DNA of 64,000 nt. Origin: Paradesulfitobacterium ferrireducens. GTDB taxonomy: Bacteria; Bacillota; Desulfitobacteriia; Desulfitobacteriales; Desulfitobacteriaceae. Positions 55,141 to 63,898 of the stretch are shown one piece after another. The DNA lies in assembly GCF_017310645.1 (NCBI RefSeq), contig NZ_JAFLRH010000002.1:186001-250000 (forward strand), in the 5' to 3' direction. The position numbers and the translations under genes are program-made. The notes beneath the pieces were generated by a model. That model made no database searches. It saw nothing but the letters and a program-made list of their open reading frames with translations, and was not told where the DNA came from. Numbering within the stretch: position 1 is the stretch's first letter; each line of letters opens with the position of its first letter.

Positions 55141-57297
55141 ATGAATGTAGCAGAACTGAAGAATTCGCACAAAGTGCTGGGAACCTTCAACTATCAACTT
55201 GGAGTGCTGGAAAAGGGATACGCGAACCGCACCCTCTATGTCAATCTCTCGACCAAAACCTTTGCCGAAAAACCGGTGAGCGCGGAGATGAAACAAAAGT
55301 TTATCGGGGGCCGGGGCTTTGGCCTTAAACTCCTGTGGGACGCTATTAAGGATAATTCCAAGTGGGATGATCCTGAAAATGAACTCATCATCGCACCAGG
55401 GCCGATTGGCGGAATTACCCAGTACCCCGGTGCCGGCAAATCCTATGTCGTCGGACTCTCTCCCTTAACCCAGTCCGCCATGGACAGCAACGTCGGCGGC
55501 TATTTCGGCCCTTTCTTGAAATTCTCCGGCTGGGACGCCCTTGAAATCCAAGGGAAAGCCGAGCGGGATGTCATCGTCTATATCGAGGGTACCAAAGGAA
55601 TCGTCACCATTGAAGAAGCTCCCTTAGAGGAATTAAACGCCGACATCTTGTCCGAACAATTAACGGAAATGTATGCCGAAAATGAAGCGGACAAAGTGAA
55701 TATCTCGGTGGTCGCCGCTGGGGAAGCCGCGGATCACACCTTAATCGGGCTCTTAAACTTCTCCTTTTGGGATCCCCGCCGGAAAGCCATTCGCCTGAAG
55801 CAAGCCGGGCGCGGGGGCTTAGGCACCGTCTTTAGGGATAAAAAGATCAAAGCATTGGTCATCCGCAGTCCCAAAGTAAAAGGGGATTTGAACAACCCGG
55901 CCGACATCTCAACCCTGCACAAAGTCGGCCGGAAAATGCACAAAGAAATCATGGCCTTGGACAGTTCCCAGTGCGGCATGCGTACTGTCGGCACCACCCA
56001 CATCGCCAAGATCATGAACGACTATGACCTGCTCCCGGTGCGCAATTACCGTTTTGGCTCCGACCCGGAAGCCAAAAATATCACGCATGAAGTGCTCTTA
56101 GCCAAATACTTTAACCTAAACGGGCATGACGAATGCTGGTATGGGTGCAGTCTCTCCTGTGCCAAAGTGATCAATTCCTTCAAACTCAAAACCGGACCCC
56201 ACAAAGGGAAAGAAGTATTGGTTGACGGGCCGGAATATGAGACCATTTCCGCCGCCGGCAGTGTCATCGGAGTTTTTGATCCCGAGTACGTCATTGAAGC
56301 CAATTACTACTGCGATGCCTACGGCGTGGACACCATTTCCTTCGGCACCCTGACCGCCTTTGTCATGGAGTGCTATGAAAGCGGCGTCTTAAACAAAGAG
56401 ATAACCGGTGGTTTAGAACTGAACTTCGGCAATGCCGAAGCTGCCCTGGAACTCTTACACCAGATGGCCAGGGGAGAAGGCTTCGGGACCATTGCCGGGC
56501 TCGGCATTCGCCGCATGAAACAGTACTTTGCCGAAAAATACGGGGCAGATCCCAAATTCCTGCAAGACATCGGCATGGAAGTCAAAGGCCTCGAATTCTC
56601 GGAATATGTCACCAAAGAGTCCTTGGCCCAGCAAGGGGGTTACGGGCTTACCAACAAAGGCCCGCAACACGATGAGGCCTGGCTCATCTTCATGGACATG
56701 GTCAACAACCAAATCCCCACCTTTGAAGACAAAGCCGAAGCACTTTTCTATTTTCCGATGCTTCGGACCTGGTTCAGCCTCAACGGCTTATGCAAACTTC
56801 CCTGGAATGACATCGTCCCGGCCGACAATCATCTCACCGCCGAACCTAATAAAGTGCCGGAACACGTACAAAACTATGTAGACATCTATAATGCGGTCAC
56901 CGGCTCGAATATTAATGAAGACGGACTCATTGGGCAGTCGGAAATCGTGTATAACTTCCACCGGGTGTTCAACTTAAGGATGGGCTTTGGCACCCGGGAA
57001 TACGATCAACTCCCTTACCGGGCAGTTGGGCCAGTCACCGTGGAAGAATACGAATCCCGGCAAGAGCGCTATGACGGGCAGCTGAAGAACATCTTAAATA
57101 TTGATCCTGAGGGCAAAAGCACGGAAGAAAAAATGCGGCTTCTGCGGGAGTACAGGGAAGAGCAGTACCAGAAGCTCTGTGACGCAGTCTATAAGCGCAG
57201 AGGCTGGAATGAGAACGGCATTCCTACGGTAGATACCCTGAAACGCTTGGGGATAGATTTCCCGGATGTGGTGGAGCTGGTACAGAAGCACGCGTAA
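55141..57297 (+). CDS. Aldehyde:ferredoxin oxidoreductase family tungsten/molybdenum enzyme
   Basis: A 718-residue AOR-family protein, longer than the usual ~600-650. The N-terminal cofactor-binding domain is clear (IGGRGFGLKLLWD, GPIGG..YPGAGKS, GPFLKFSGWDALEIQGKA). The [4Fe-4S] cysteines appear to be C332, C336, C340 (CX3CX3C rather than the familiar CX2CX3C) and C551. It oxidises aldehydes, or reduces acids or a ring CoA ester, with ferredoxin. A MoaD/ThiS-like protein follows, as often seen for tungsten AORs. Class II benzoyl-CoA reductase BamB is also of this family but the match looks no closer; function is open. Confidence 0.82.
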   Translation: MNVAELKNSHKVLGTFNYQLGVLEKGYANRTLYVNLSTKTFAEKPVSAEMKQKFIGGRGFGLKLLWDAIKDNSKWDDPENELIIAPGPIGGITQYPGAGKSYVVGLSPLTQSAMDSNVGGYFGPFLKFSGWDALEIQGKAERDVIVYIEGTKGIVTIEEAPLEELNADILSEQLTEMYAENEADKVNISVVAAGEAADHTLIGLLNFSFWDPRRKAIRLKQAGRGGLGTVFRDKKIKALVIRSPKVKGDLNNPADISTLHKVGRKMHKEIMALDSSQCGMRTVGTTHIAKIMNDYDLLPVRNYRFGSDPEAKNITHEVLLAKYFNLNGHDECWYGCSLSCAKVINSFKLKTGPHKGKEVLVDGPEYETISAAGSVIGVFDPEYVIEANYYCDAYGVDTISFGTLTAFVMECYESGVLNKEITGGLELNFGNAEAALELLHQMARGEGFGTIAGLGIRRMKQYFAEKYGADPKFLQDIGMEVKGLEFSEYVTKESLAQQGGYGLTNKGPQHDEAWLIFMDMVNNQIPTFEDKAEALFYFPMLRTWFSLNGLCKLPWNDIVPADNHLTAEPNKVPEHVQNYVDIYNAVTGSNINEDGLIGQSEIVYNFHRVFNLRMGFGTREYDQLPYRAVGPVTVEEYESRQERYDGQLKNILNIDPEGKSTEEKMRLLREYREEQYQKLCDAVYKRRGWNENGIPTVDTLKRLGIDFPDVVELVQKHA

Positions 57298-57324
57298 AGA
57301 ACATTGTTGGGCCGGGAGGAAGAT

Positions 57325-57522
57325 ATGATTAAGGTCAATGGCAAGGAATATCCATTGGATAAAGAGTTAACCGTTCAAGAGCTTCTGGATCAGATGAGAT
57401 TTACTTTTCCGTTAATGGCTGTTGCCATTAACGGAAAAGCTGTTTCCCGGGAAGAGTATGGAACAACGGTTGTGAGAGACGGGGACGATGTCAAGGCGAT
57501 CCATCTTATCAGCGGAGGGTGA
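57325..57522 (+). CDS. MoaD/ThiS-like sulfur carrier protein
   Basis: 65 residues from an ATG preceded by GGGAGGA (a TTG at 57304 is rejected). Ubiquitin-like fold with a C-terminal GG (HLISGG), the thiocarboxylate site. It probably supplies sulfur for the pterin cofactor of the AOR-family enzyme encoded just upstream. The coding sequence contains a perfect 16-bp hairpin at 57404-57439. Confidence 0.83.
   Translation: MIKVNGKEYPLDKELTVQELLDQMRFTFPLMAVAINGKAVSREEYGTTVVRDGDDVKAIHLISGG
57404..57439. other. Perfect 16-bp inverted repeat inside the MoaD-like gene
   Basis: CTTTTCCGTTAATGGC and GCCATTAACGGAAAAG with a TGTT loop. It is in frame and codes TFPLMAVAINGKAV. It could hold back translation or pause RNA polymerase. 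Confidence 0.85.
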
Positions 57523-57539
57523 GATTCTCGGAAGATATG

Positions 57540-57573
57540 TGCATGTTTCCTAATTGGGGGACATGCATTTTTG
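57540..57573 (+). terminator. Terminator after the MoaD-like gene
   Basis: TGCATGT and ACATGCA arms with a 14-nt loop are followed by TTTTTG. Confidence 0.8.
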
Positions 57574-57630
57574 TGTCTGCGGGATTAGGTTATTCTAGGA
57601 TCTGAATTTAAATGCGTTTGGGTAATTATG

Positions 57631-57639
57631 TGGTATAAT
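57631..57639 (+). promoter_or_regulatory. Extended -10 promoter of the toxin-antitoxin genes
   Basis: TGGTATAAT (extended -10) lies about 44 bp before the antitoxin start. No convincing -35 box. Confidence 0.5.
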
Positions 57640-57682
57640 TAGGTATAAGAATTATCAGAAACGAAGTGTCTTATAAATGGGG

Positions 57683-57856
57683 ATGGTTAAAGATGAAGCA
57701 AGAAAAATAATTGATAACCTGCCAGAACAGGCAACCTGGGATGATTTAATGTATCAATTCTATATAAAGAAAAAAATTGCGGCATCACTAACAGCAGCTG
57801 AAGATGGAAATCTCATTTCCCATGAAGAGGTAAAAAAGAGGTTAATGATGGAATGA
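57683..57856 (+). CDS. Antitoxin-like small protein of a PIN toxin module
   Basis: 57 residues, ATG after AAATGGGG: helical, with a LPEQATWDDLMYQFYIKKKI segment and an ISHEEVKKRL C-terminus like small addiction-module antitoxins that precede PIN-domain toxins. The gene lies in an AT-rich patch unlike its neighbours, which suggests transfer. Confidence 0.6.
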   Translation: MVKDEARKIIDNLPEQATWDDLMYQFYIKKKIAASLTAAEDGNLISHEEVKKRLMME

Positions 57857-57920
57857 GACCCCAATGAGAATTGGCTGTGTTAGAATGGGTTCTAAAGAGG
57901 TTTAGGGGTGGTGGTGTCCA

Positions 57921-58363
57921 TTGAGAATCTATATGGACGTATGTTGTCTTAATAGGCCGTTTGACGATCAGACACAGGATAAAATCCGAATTGAAACAGA
58001 CGCAATATTAGCCATCTTAAAAAGATGTATTACAGGTGAATGGAAATTAGTATCAAGTGAAGTGCTTGATATTGAGATAGAAAAAACGCCAGATTTATGG
58101 AAAAAGAGTAAGGTCTATGAACTTTATAAATTAGCATGCGAAAAGATAATCCTAAATGATAAAATAATTAGCGAGCGATGGAAATCCAAAAAGTTGGCAT
58201 TAAACCGTTTGATAGTTTACATCTAGCGTCAGCAGAATTTTCAAACACAGACATATTCCTCACTACTGATAAAATTTTGCTACATTTAGCTCAACGTTTA
58301 GACTTGAAAGTGAAAACGGCAAATCCCTTAAATTGGTTTATGGAGGCAGATGAAAATGGATAA
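57921..58363 (+). pseudogene. PIN-domain toxin, apparently frameshifted
   Basis: The frame from the TTG at 57921 gives the first PIN half (MRIYMDVCCLNRPFDD, catalytic Asp6; ETDA) but ends early. The second half is read from 58178 in the +1 frame: IQKVGIKPFDSLHLASAE and FLTTDK carry the remaining PIN acidic residues. One base appears missing near 58175-58180. Either the toxin is inactive, or there is a sequencing error or programmed slip. Intact, it would be a PIN ribonuclease. Confidence 0.75.
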
Positions 58364-58568
58364 AGTAAATAGTGCTATTAGAGATTTAGGAACAATACGT
58401 CGAATGGGCATTGAGGCTTTAATTGAAAAACTTGGTCCGATAGGAATGGTAGAATTCATAAGACAATTTGACTCGGGCTACGGCGACTATACCAGAGAAC
58501 GGCAAGAATGGCTAGATGGATTAGATATTGAGACAATTGTTAAGCAAGCAGAGGCAAAAAGAAACTAG
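58356..58568 (+). CDS. Small conserved protein downstream of the PIN gene
   Basis: 70 residues from the ATG at 58356, 9 bases after GGAGG; an ATG six bases upstream is too close. The pattern EALIEKLGPIGMVEFIRQFDSGYGDYTRERQEWLDGLD is one I associate with small proteins next to PIN or other toxin genes. It overlaps the PIN frame by 8 bases. Probably a second antitoxin or partner. Confidence 0.55.
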   Translation: MDKVNSAIRDLGTIRRMGIEALIEKLGPIGMVEFIRQFDSGYGDYTRERQEWLDGLDIETIVKQAEAKRN

Positions 58569-58602
58569 TTTTACTTTACGAAGGGGAACATTTACATTCC
58601 AC

Positions 58603-58646
58603 ACACCCTTGGGAAGTCACATGATTCTGAGGGTGTTTTTGTTTTT
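58603..58646 (+). terminator. Terminator after the toxin-antitoxin genes
   Basis: ACACCCT and AGGGTGT arms followed by a T-rich tract. Confidence 0.6.
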
Positions 58647-58782
58647 GTGCCGGTAGCAAGATATACATACTTTCCTTGCTTGTCCTGGTTATCCGCGCTA
58701 TTATGAGGATGTACCTGAAATGATAGGATGCAAAATTAGTGTAGTGAATATTATTGAATATTGCCGAAAGGATGATTAGGAT

Positions 58783-59253
58783 ATGAATCCCATCAGCTTG
58801 AAAGAAATTGCCGACAGGCTGGATTGTCTCATGGATGATTGGCGCTATTATTTGAACATAAAGACGGGCGAGATCGTCGAAATTCAAACGGAGTATTTAA
58901 GTATCGCTGAGGATTCAGAAGACGATGATGATTTTAGTGAGTATAAGGACTGGGAGCAGGATTCCATTCGCGATGCGGTCATGGTCTTAGAAAATTGGGA
59001 CGACTTTGTTGAACTTCCTGATAAAAGAGAAGTTAATGAATATGAGATTATGGAGAACTTCTGTTACTCCCAGGAAGATGACAAACTAAGAAATAAATTG
59101 TGCAATGCCATCGCCGGCAGAGGAGCGTTCCGCCGATTCAAAGATTTAGTTGATCAGTTTGGCCTAGAGAATCAATGGTATGCTTATAAAGATGAGGCAT
59201 TATGCGAAATTGCTCGTGACTGGTGTGAATTCAATAACATTCAGTATAAGTAA
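58783..59253 (+). CDS. UPF0158 family protein
   Basis: A 156-residue acidic protein of the UPF0158 family (PF03682): MDDWRYYLNIKTGEIVEI near the N-terminus, a central NEYEIMENFC segment, AIAGRGAFRRFKDLV, and WYAYKDEALCEIARDWCEFNNI at the C-terminus. No enzymatic function is known to me. ATG preceded by GAAAGGATGATTAGG. Confidence 0.72.
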   Translation: MNPISLKEIADRLDCLMDDWRYYLNIKTGEIVEIQTEYLSIAEDSEDDDDFSEYKDWEQDSIRDAVMVLENWDDFVELPDKREVNEYEIMENFCYSQEDDKLRNKLCNAIAGRGAFRRFKDLVDQFGLENQWYAYKDEALCEIARDWCEFNNIQYK

Positions 59254-59264
59254 TTGTTCGAGGT

Positions 59265-59283
59265 GAGAGCTTCGCTCTTTTTA
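59265..59283 (+). terminator. Short terminator
   Basis: AGAGC-TTC-GCTCT followed by TTTTTA. Confidence 0.6.
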
Positions 59284-59313
59284 TACTAATGAATCTTTAG
59301 GGGGTACCACTCC

Positions 59314-60870
59314 GTGACAGAGGTGAAATCGCCCTATGTAAGCCTTTCAGACAGCGTTCGCTTTAGAAAGGAATATTTTGGAGGCATCCTTTTTGATACT
59401 CGGACAGGAACCATGCTGGATGTTGATAAGGGCGCCTATTTGTTGCTAGAATTGATCAAGACCATGGGCGTAGTAAACATTAACGATCTCGACCGGCTTT
59501 GGCTTGACGTGTATGCTAAGCACATCAACCAAAGAACGGTTGTCCGGATAATCGAAAAATTACTGGCGTTGCAAATCCTGGTCGTGATGCCGAACGGCCT
59601 TCTTCATCAAAATTTCAACGCTGGCTTTAGCCTTAAGGATCAGACCAAAATGATGTGGCCTACAACCCAGTTTCTCAGTGCACCGGAAACAGTGCATTGG
59701 GCAGTTACCTTTCAGTGCGATTTGGATTGTCCGGACTGCTACATACGACGACATCAAGCTGATTTTACGTCTGAACTTGATACCAAAGAGGCTTTCACCA
59801 TCATCGACAGAATTGCTGACGCCGGAGTTTTTCAACTGGCCATAGGCGGAGGAGAACCCTTGCTGAGGGAGGATATTATTCCCCTTGTGGCCAGGGCTCA
59901 TGAAAGGAAGCTGGTTGTTCATATAACAACAGGCAGGTATCAGCCTGAGCCCGGTGCCCTGAGAGAACTGGCACAATATATTCAGAACCTGCAGGTCGGA
60001 ATTAAGCAGGATGAATTATTAAAGCATCCGGAGTATGAAAAGGAAAAGTTGCTCCATCTCATAGACATGACCGGTAACTTTGGTCTTGATCTTGGTGCCA
60101 ATTTAATTTTTTCTAACTCTACTCTTGACGAATTTGAACACATCATTGAATCGTTAGCAAGTGCAGGATTTAAGAGGATAACCTTGCTGCGGTATAAACC
60201 GCCTGGGAATCTGAAACGGTGGGGGAAGGAAAAACCAGAGGGGTACACTCTTTTGGAATTTGAACGGAAGCTGTTAAAAACTGCAAATGATTATGCGGAT
60301 ATCCAATTTAGGTTGGACTGCGGGCTGGCTTTTCTGGAAAGAAATCTGCCTTCCGAAACAGCCCTGTCTCATGGGATCAGGGGATGCACTGCTGCAGATA
60401 GAATCTTGTCCATAGCTCCGGACGGCTCAATTTATCCCTGTTCTCAATTGGTTGGTCAAGATTTCTCAGGGGGCAATATATTGAATGATAACTTCCAAAG
60501 CGTTTGGCTGAACAGTGAGGTTTTGCATAGGTATCGGAGATTTCGAACTCAAAAGCGTTTCAAATCCGGCCAATGTGGGCAATGTACGGCCAAAACCCAT
60601 TGCGGAGGGTGCAGGGTGTTTGCTGAAGATGCCCTGGGACCTGATCCGGGCTGCCCAGAACCAATCCTGGCACCTGGGAAGCAAAGAAAATATGATCAGT
60701 ATGAGCTTTCTGACATCATTCTGGATATTCAGGAGAGCATCGGCTTTACGGACGGGGGATTTCCGTATGCCTCCTATGATCAAATTAAGGAATGGCTGGA
60801 TGAAGAAAACGGCTATGGCTATCCTAAATGGCTGCTTAAAAAAAGTGATGCAAGGAGGGAACAATTTTGA
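59314..60870 (+). CDS. Radical SAM/SPASM enzyme with N-terminal PqqD-like domain
   Basis: 518 residues from a GTG. N-terminal ~85 residues look like a PqqD/RRE peptide-recognition domain (VRFRKEYFGGILFDTRTGTMLDVDKGAYLLLELI). Radical SAM cluster CX3CX2C at C135, C139, C142; GGGEPLL is the glycine-rich strand. The SPASM region has CTAADRILSIAPDGSIYPC and C421, C424, C430, C433, C447. This is the architecture of RiPP-modifying enzymes, which act on a peptide or protein substrate. It overlaps the next gene by 4 bases, so that protein is the prime candidate partner. Substrate unknown. Confidence 0.85.
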   Translation: MTEVKSPYVSLSDSVRFRKEYFGGILFDTRTGTMLDVDKGAYLLLELIKTMGVVNINDLDRLWLDVYAKHINQRTVVRIIEKLLALQILVVMPNGLLHQNFNAGFSLKDQTKMMWPTTQFLSAPETVHWAVTFQCDLDCPDCYIRRHQADFTSELDTKEAFTIIDRIADAGVFQLAIGGGEPLLREDIIPLVARAHERKLVVHITTGRYQPEPGALRELAQYIQNLQVGIKQDELLKHPEYEKEKLLHLIDMTGNFGLDLGANLIFSNSTLDEFEHIIESLASAGFKRITLLRYKPPGNLKRWGKEKPEGYTLLEFERKLLKTANDYADIQFRLDCGLAFLERNLPSETALSHGIRGCTAADRILSIAPDGSIYPCSQLVGQDFSGGNILNDNFQSVWLNSEVLHRYRRFRTQKRFKSGQCGQCTAKTHCGGCRVFAEDALGPDPGCPEPILAPGKQRKYDQYELSDIILDIQESIGFTDGGFPYASYDQIKEWLDEENGYGYPKWLLKKSDARREQF

Positions 60871-61562
60871 AAATTATCAGCGTCAAGAAAGGTTTCACCT
60901 CAGACCATAGTTCCACTTCTTATGAATTTCTCGCAGTGGATAAAGCACTCGGCAAAAAGGAAAGGCAAGCGGTCGCTTCCTTATCCAGCCGAGCCAATCC
61001 GACTGCCAGAGAAGTAAGCTTTATTTATCATGCGGATGGCTATGATATTCCAGGCGGCTGGGAGGCGCTCATGGAGAAGTATTATGATGTGATGTACAGT
61101 GAGTCTTATGATTGGTGGACGCTGGCCATGGCCTTCAATTGTTCGCAAGAACAGGTATCTGAGTTAATGGATTATGAACTGGACGGAGGGGAAGATTGTG
61201 GGATAGAAGTACTTAAACGGGGTGGACGGGCAATTGTTGTGATTAATTGCCGCTTAGATGCTTCTTATTTTAATGGTCCGTATGCCGATTATGATGACTA
61301 TGGTTATTACCAAGAGGATGATGAAGAGGATGAGGAAACCGGGGGTTCTTTCACATCAGACGATGGATTGCTTAACCTGTTAGTTCAACTAAGGGAACAA
61401 TTAATGCAGGGTGATTACCGGTCTTTATATGCGGTGTGGGAAAAATACGGTTTTGTATTTGAAGACGATGAAGAAAACGAGGATATGCCACCTATTCCGC
61501 CTGAAAGGCCTCACGGAAAGAAAATCATAGAGCAATTCTCAAATCTGCTTGAAATAATTTAG
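60867..61562 (+). CDS. Uncharacterised acidic protein coupled to the radical SAM enzyme
   Basis: 231 residues from a TTG that overlaps the radical SAM stop (TTGA), with AAGGAGGGA just upstream. I do not recognise a known domain. The N-terminus is MKIISVKKGFTSDHSSTSYEF, with serines and threonines at residues 11-18; a tryptophan-rich middle (SYDWWTLAMAF) and a Tyr/Asp/Glu-rich stretch ~135-158 (YADYDDYGYYQEDDEE) follow, then a helical C-terminus. The tight coupling suggests a substrate of, or a partner to, the radical SAM enzyme. Confidence 0.6.
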   Translation: MKIISVKKGFTSDHSSTSYEFLAVDKALGKKERQAVASLSSRANPTAREVSFIYHADGYDIPGGWEALMEKYYDVMYSESYDWWTLAMAFNCSQEQVSELMDYELDGGEDCGIEVLKRGGRAIVVINCRLDASYFNGPYADYDDYGYYQEDDEEDEETGGSFTSDDGLLNLLVQLREQLMQGDYRSLYAVWEKYGFVFEDDEENEDMPPIPPERPHGKKIIEQFSNLLEII

Positions 61563-61703
61563 GGAACATCTTTGGAGATGATCCAAGTTTCCATTCACCC
61601 GCCAAACTCAGCCATTCAAGTGGAAAATACTGACACTTAACCCTTGGGCGAGTACAATAATATGACAAGATACTTGCTTAATATTAAGGGGGGTGTGTAC
61701 AGG

Positions 61704-63449
61704 GTGCCTTTGTTGGTTGAACTGGGTGAAGCTTTTGATGCTGTACACAACGGGATTCTGGCCATTGATGAACAGGAAAGGGTGATAATCTGCAACAAAC
61801 CGGCGGAGCGGATGCTGGGTGTAGCGGCCGCTGAGGTCATGGGGCGCAATATACGGGAAGTGCTTCCGACTTCAGGCCTGCCTGCAATCCTGCAGAGCGG
61901 GAAAGCCGAGTTTGGACAAAAGAAACGCCTGGATAATGATTTGACCATTGTCACGAACCGCACTCCTATCATCCGCGATGGCCGAATTGTAGGTGCCATT
62001 GCGGTGTTTCAGGATGTATCCGAGCTGGAATCTTTGGCTTCGGAGCTGGGGCAAATAAAAGAGTTGAACCATGAGCTTGAAGCCATTCTAGAATCGTTTT
62101 ATGACGGTATTGGCATTATTGCCGGGGACGGGACTCTGCTGCGGGTCAATACCAGTTACGAGCGCATCACCGGCTTGTCCAAGGATGACAACGGAGTCGG
62201 GCGGAATGTGCGGGAGCTTCAGGAAGACGGAACTGTCTCCCAGGCGGTGGCCTTGCTCGTAATCAATCAGAAAAAGACAGTAACGATCAAGCAGCGGATT
62301 AAAACCGGAAAGGAGATTCTCATTACCGGGAGTCCGGTATTCGATGAACAGGGAGAAGTGATCCGGGTGGTCTGCAACATCCGGGACATGACCGAGCTGA
62401 ATCTGTTGAAAGAACAGGTCGACAACGCCCAAAAGCAGAACCAGCGTTATGCCAATGAGCTTCAGGAGTTACGGGCGCAGCTTTTGGATCACGAAGAATT
62501 TGTCTTCCGCAGCGCGGCCATGGACAAGGTCTTTAAGCTTATCGGCAGAGTGGCGGGGGTTAACTCTCACGTCCTCATTACCGGGGAATCGGGTGTGGGT
62601 AAAGAGAATGCGGCCAGGTTGATTCATAAGCTCAGTTCGCGGGTCCAGGGACCCTTTCTCCAGATAAACTGCGGTGCGATTCCGGAAAATCTCCTGGAAT
62701 CAGAACTCTTCGGGTATGAAGACGGGGCTTTTACCGGTGCGCGCAGCGGCGGCAAAAAAGGAATCTTCGAGATGTGTGAGGGGGGCACCCTCCTTTTGGA
62801 TGAGATCGGAGAGCTTCCGATGAATATGCAGGTCAAGCTATTGCGCGTGCTGCAGCAGCAGGAAGTGTTCCGCATCGGGGCTGCCAAACCGGTGAAGTTT
62901 AATGTACGGGTGATCGCAGCCACCAATCGCAATCTCGAAGAAATGATCGCTAAGCAAACGTTCCGCGCGGATCTGTTTTACCGCTTGAATGTCGTGCCGG
63001 TGAACATACCGCCATTGCGTGAACGTACGGAGGATATTGTTCCGTTGGCTTTGCACTTTTTGGAACGGTTCAACCAAAAATACAGCAGCAACAAACGCCT
63101 GGATTCCGAGATTCTCTTGGCATTCGAACGGCATAGCTGGCCCGGGAATGTACGGGAACTTGAGAATCTGATTGAGCGTCTGGTTGTTGTGAATGAAGAG
63201 AATATCCTGACTGCCAAGCACCTGCCTTTCCAAGTGAGCCAACCCCTGGATTCTTTGAGCATCCAGGTGAATGAGCCGATTTCCTTGGAACGGGCGATCG
63301 AAATGCTGGAACGGGAACTCTTGCGCAAAACGATGCAGTCCTATCCGACTACGAGACAGGCGGCCCGGATTCTGGGAGTTTCCCATCCGACGGTAATCCG
63401 CAAGATGCAGAAGTATAAGCTGGCCCAAACAGGAAGACAATCATCGTAG
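61704..63449 (+). CDS. Sigma-54 activator, two PAS + AAA + HTH
   Basis: 581 residues from a GTG 8 bases after AAGGGGGGTG; frames starting at 61644 or 61662 are less likely. PAS ~8-110 and ~125-230, AAA+ ~270-500 with Walker A GESGVGK (294-300), GAFTGA (341-346) and Walker B LLLDEIGE (363-370), then a Fis-type HTH with SHPTVIRKM. It lacks the CBS pair of its paralogs. It probably activates the sigma-54 promoter at 63756 for the molybdopterin dehydrogenase gene. Confidence 0.87.
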   Translation: MPLLVELGEAFDAVHNGILAIDEQERVIICNKPAERMLGVAAAEVMGRNIREVLPTSGLPAILQSGKAEFGQKKRLDNDLTIVTNRTPIIRDGRIVGAIAVFQDVSELESLASELGQIKELNHELEAILESFYDGIGIIAGDGTLLRVNTSYERITGLSKDDNGVGRNVRELQEDGTVSQAVALLVINQKKTVTIKQRIKTGKEILITGSPVFDEQGEVIRVVCNIRDMTELNLLKEQVDNAQKQNQRYANELQELRAQLLDHEEFVFRSAAMDKVFKLIGRVAGVNSHVLITGESGVGKENAARLIHKLSSRVQGPFLQINCGAIPENLLESELFGYEDGAFTGARSGGKKGIFEMCEGGTLLLDEIGELPMNMQVKLLRVLQQQEVFRIGAAKPVKFNVRVIAATNRNLEEMIAKQTFRADLFYRLNVVPVNIPPLRERTEDIVPLALHFLERFNQKYSSNKRLDSEILLAFERHSWPGNVRELENLIERLVVVNEENILTAKHLPFQVSQPLDSLSIQVNEPISLERAIEMLERELLRKTMQSYPTTRQAARILGVSHPTVIRKMQKYKLAQTGRQSS

Positions 63450-63658
63450 GTCGGTATTCGATGTTGGTACAAAACGATATATCTTGGTCAGTGCATGTAC
63501 CTTATTTGCCCATTGGGTGCAAGGGCTTAGCCAACGCCACTACAGAAAATGGCATACAAACATAAGTGTGAATTTCGGAATTTTCCGGCAGCTGTTTCGG
63601 TTTAGTTTGGTAACTTTATGAACCTTATACCAAAAAATATCATCATGTATATGTTCAG

Positions 63659-63696
63659 AAAACCTGCTTGGGCTTTACGGCTTAAGCAGGTTTTTC
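63659..63696 (+). terminator. Terminator after the third activator
   Basis: AACCTGCTT and AAGCAGGTT arms with a 14-nt loop are followed by TTTTT. The stretch 63450-63898 has no gene; it also has a CGGAA-TT-TTCCG palindrome at 63576-63587, about 180 bp before the sigma-54 promoter, a possible activator site. Confidence 0.75.
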
Positions 63697-63755
63697 GTCT
63701 TTACAGCCCGTAAAACATGCAGTTAAGTTTTGAGATTCCCGTATGCATCTTTTCT

Positions 63756-63771
63756 TGGTATTTAACTTGCA
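63756..63771 (+). promoter_or_regulatory. Sigma-54 promoter for the right-edge molybdopterin dehydrogenase
   Basis: TTGGTATTTAACTTGCA with GG 63757-63758 and GC 63769-63770 (GG-N10-GC), about 130 bp upstream of the gene. Confidence 0.75.
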
Positions 63772-63898
63772 GAGCAAAGAGCATTACACGGAAAGCCCGG
63801 CAAGAAAGGAGCTGATTCTAACAGGAACTATAAATATGGATGGAAGATAGTGGTGTTAGCCTAGTCTAATGAAGACTGTGAAGTGGGGAGGGGACTTT

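Noticed and set aside
55141-57297. BamB of class II benzoyl-CoA reductase
   Set aside because: Only general AOR-family likeness; no BamC-I subunits follow, so I kept the broad family name.
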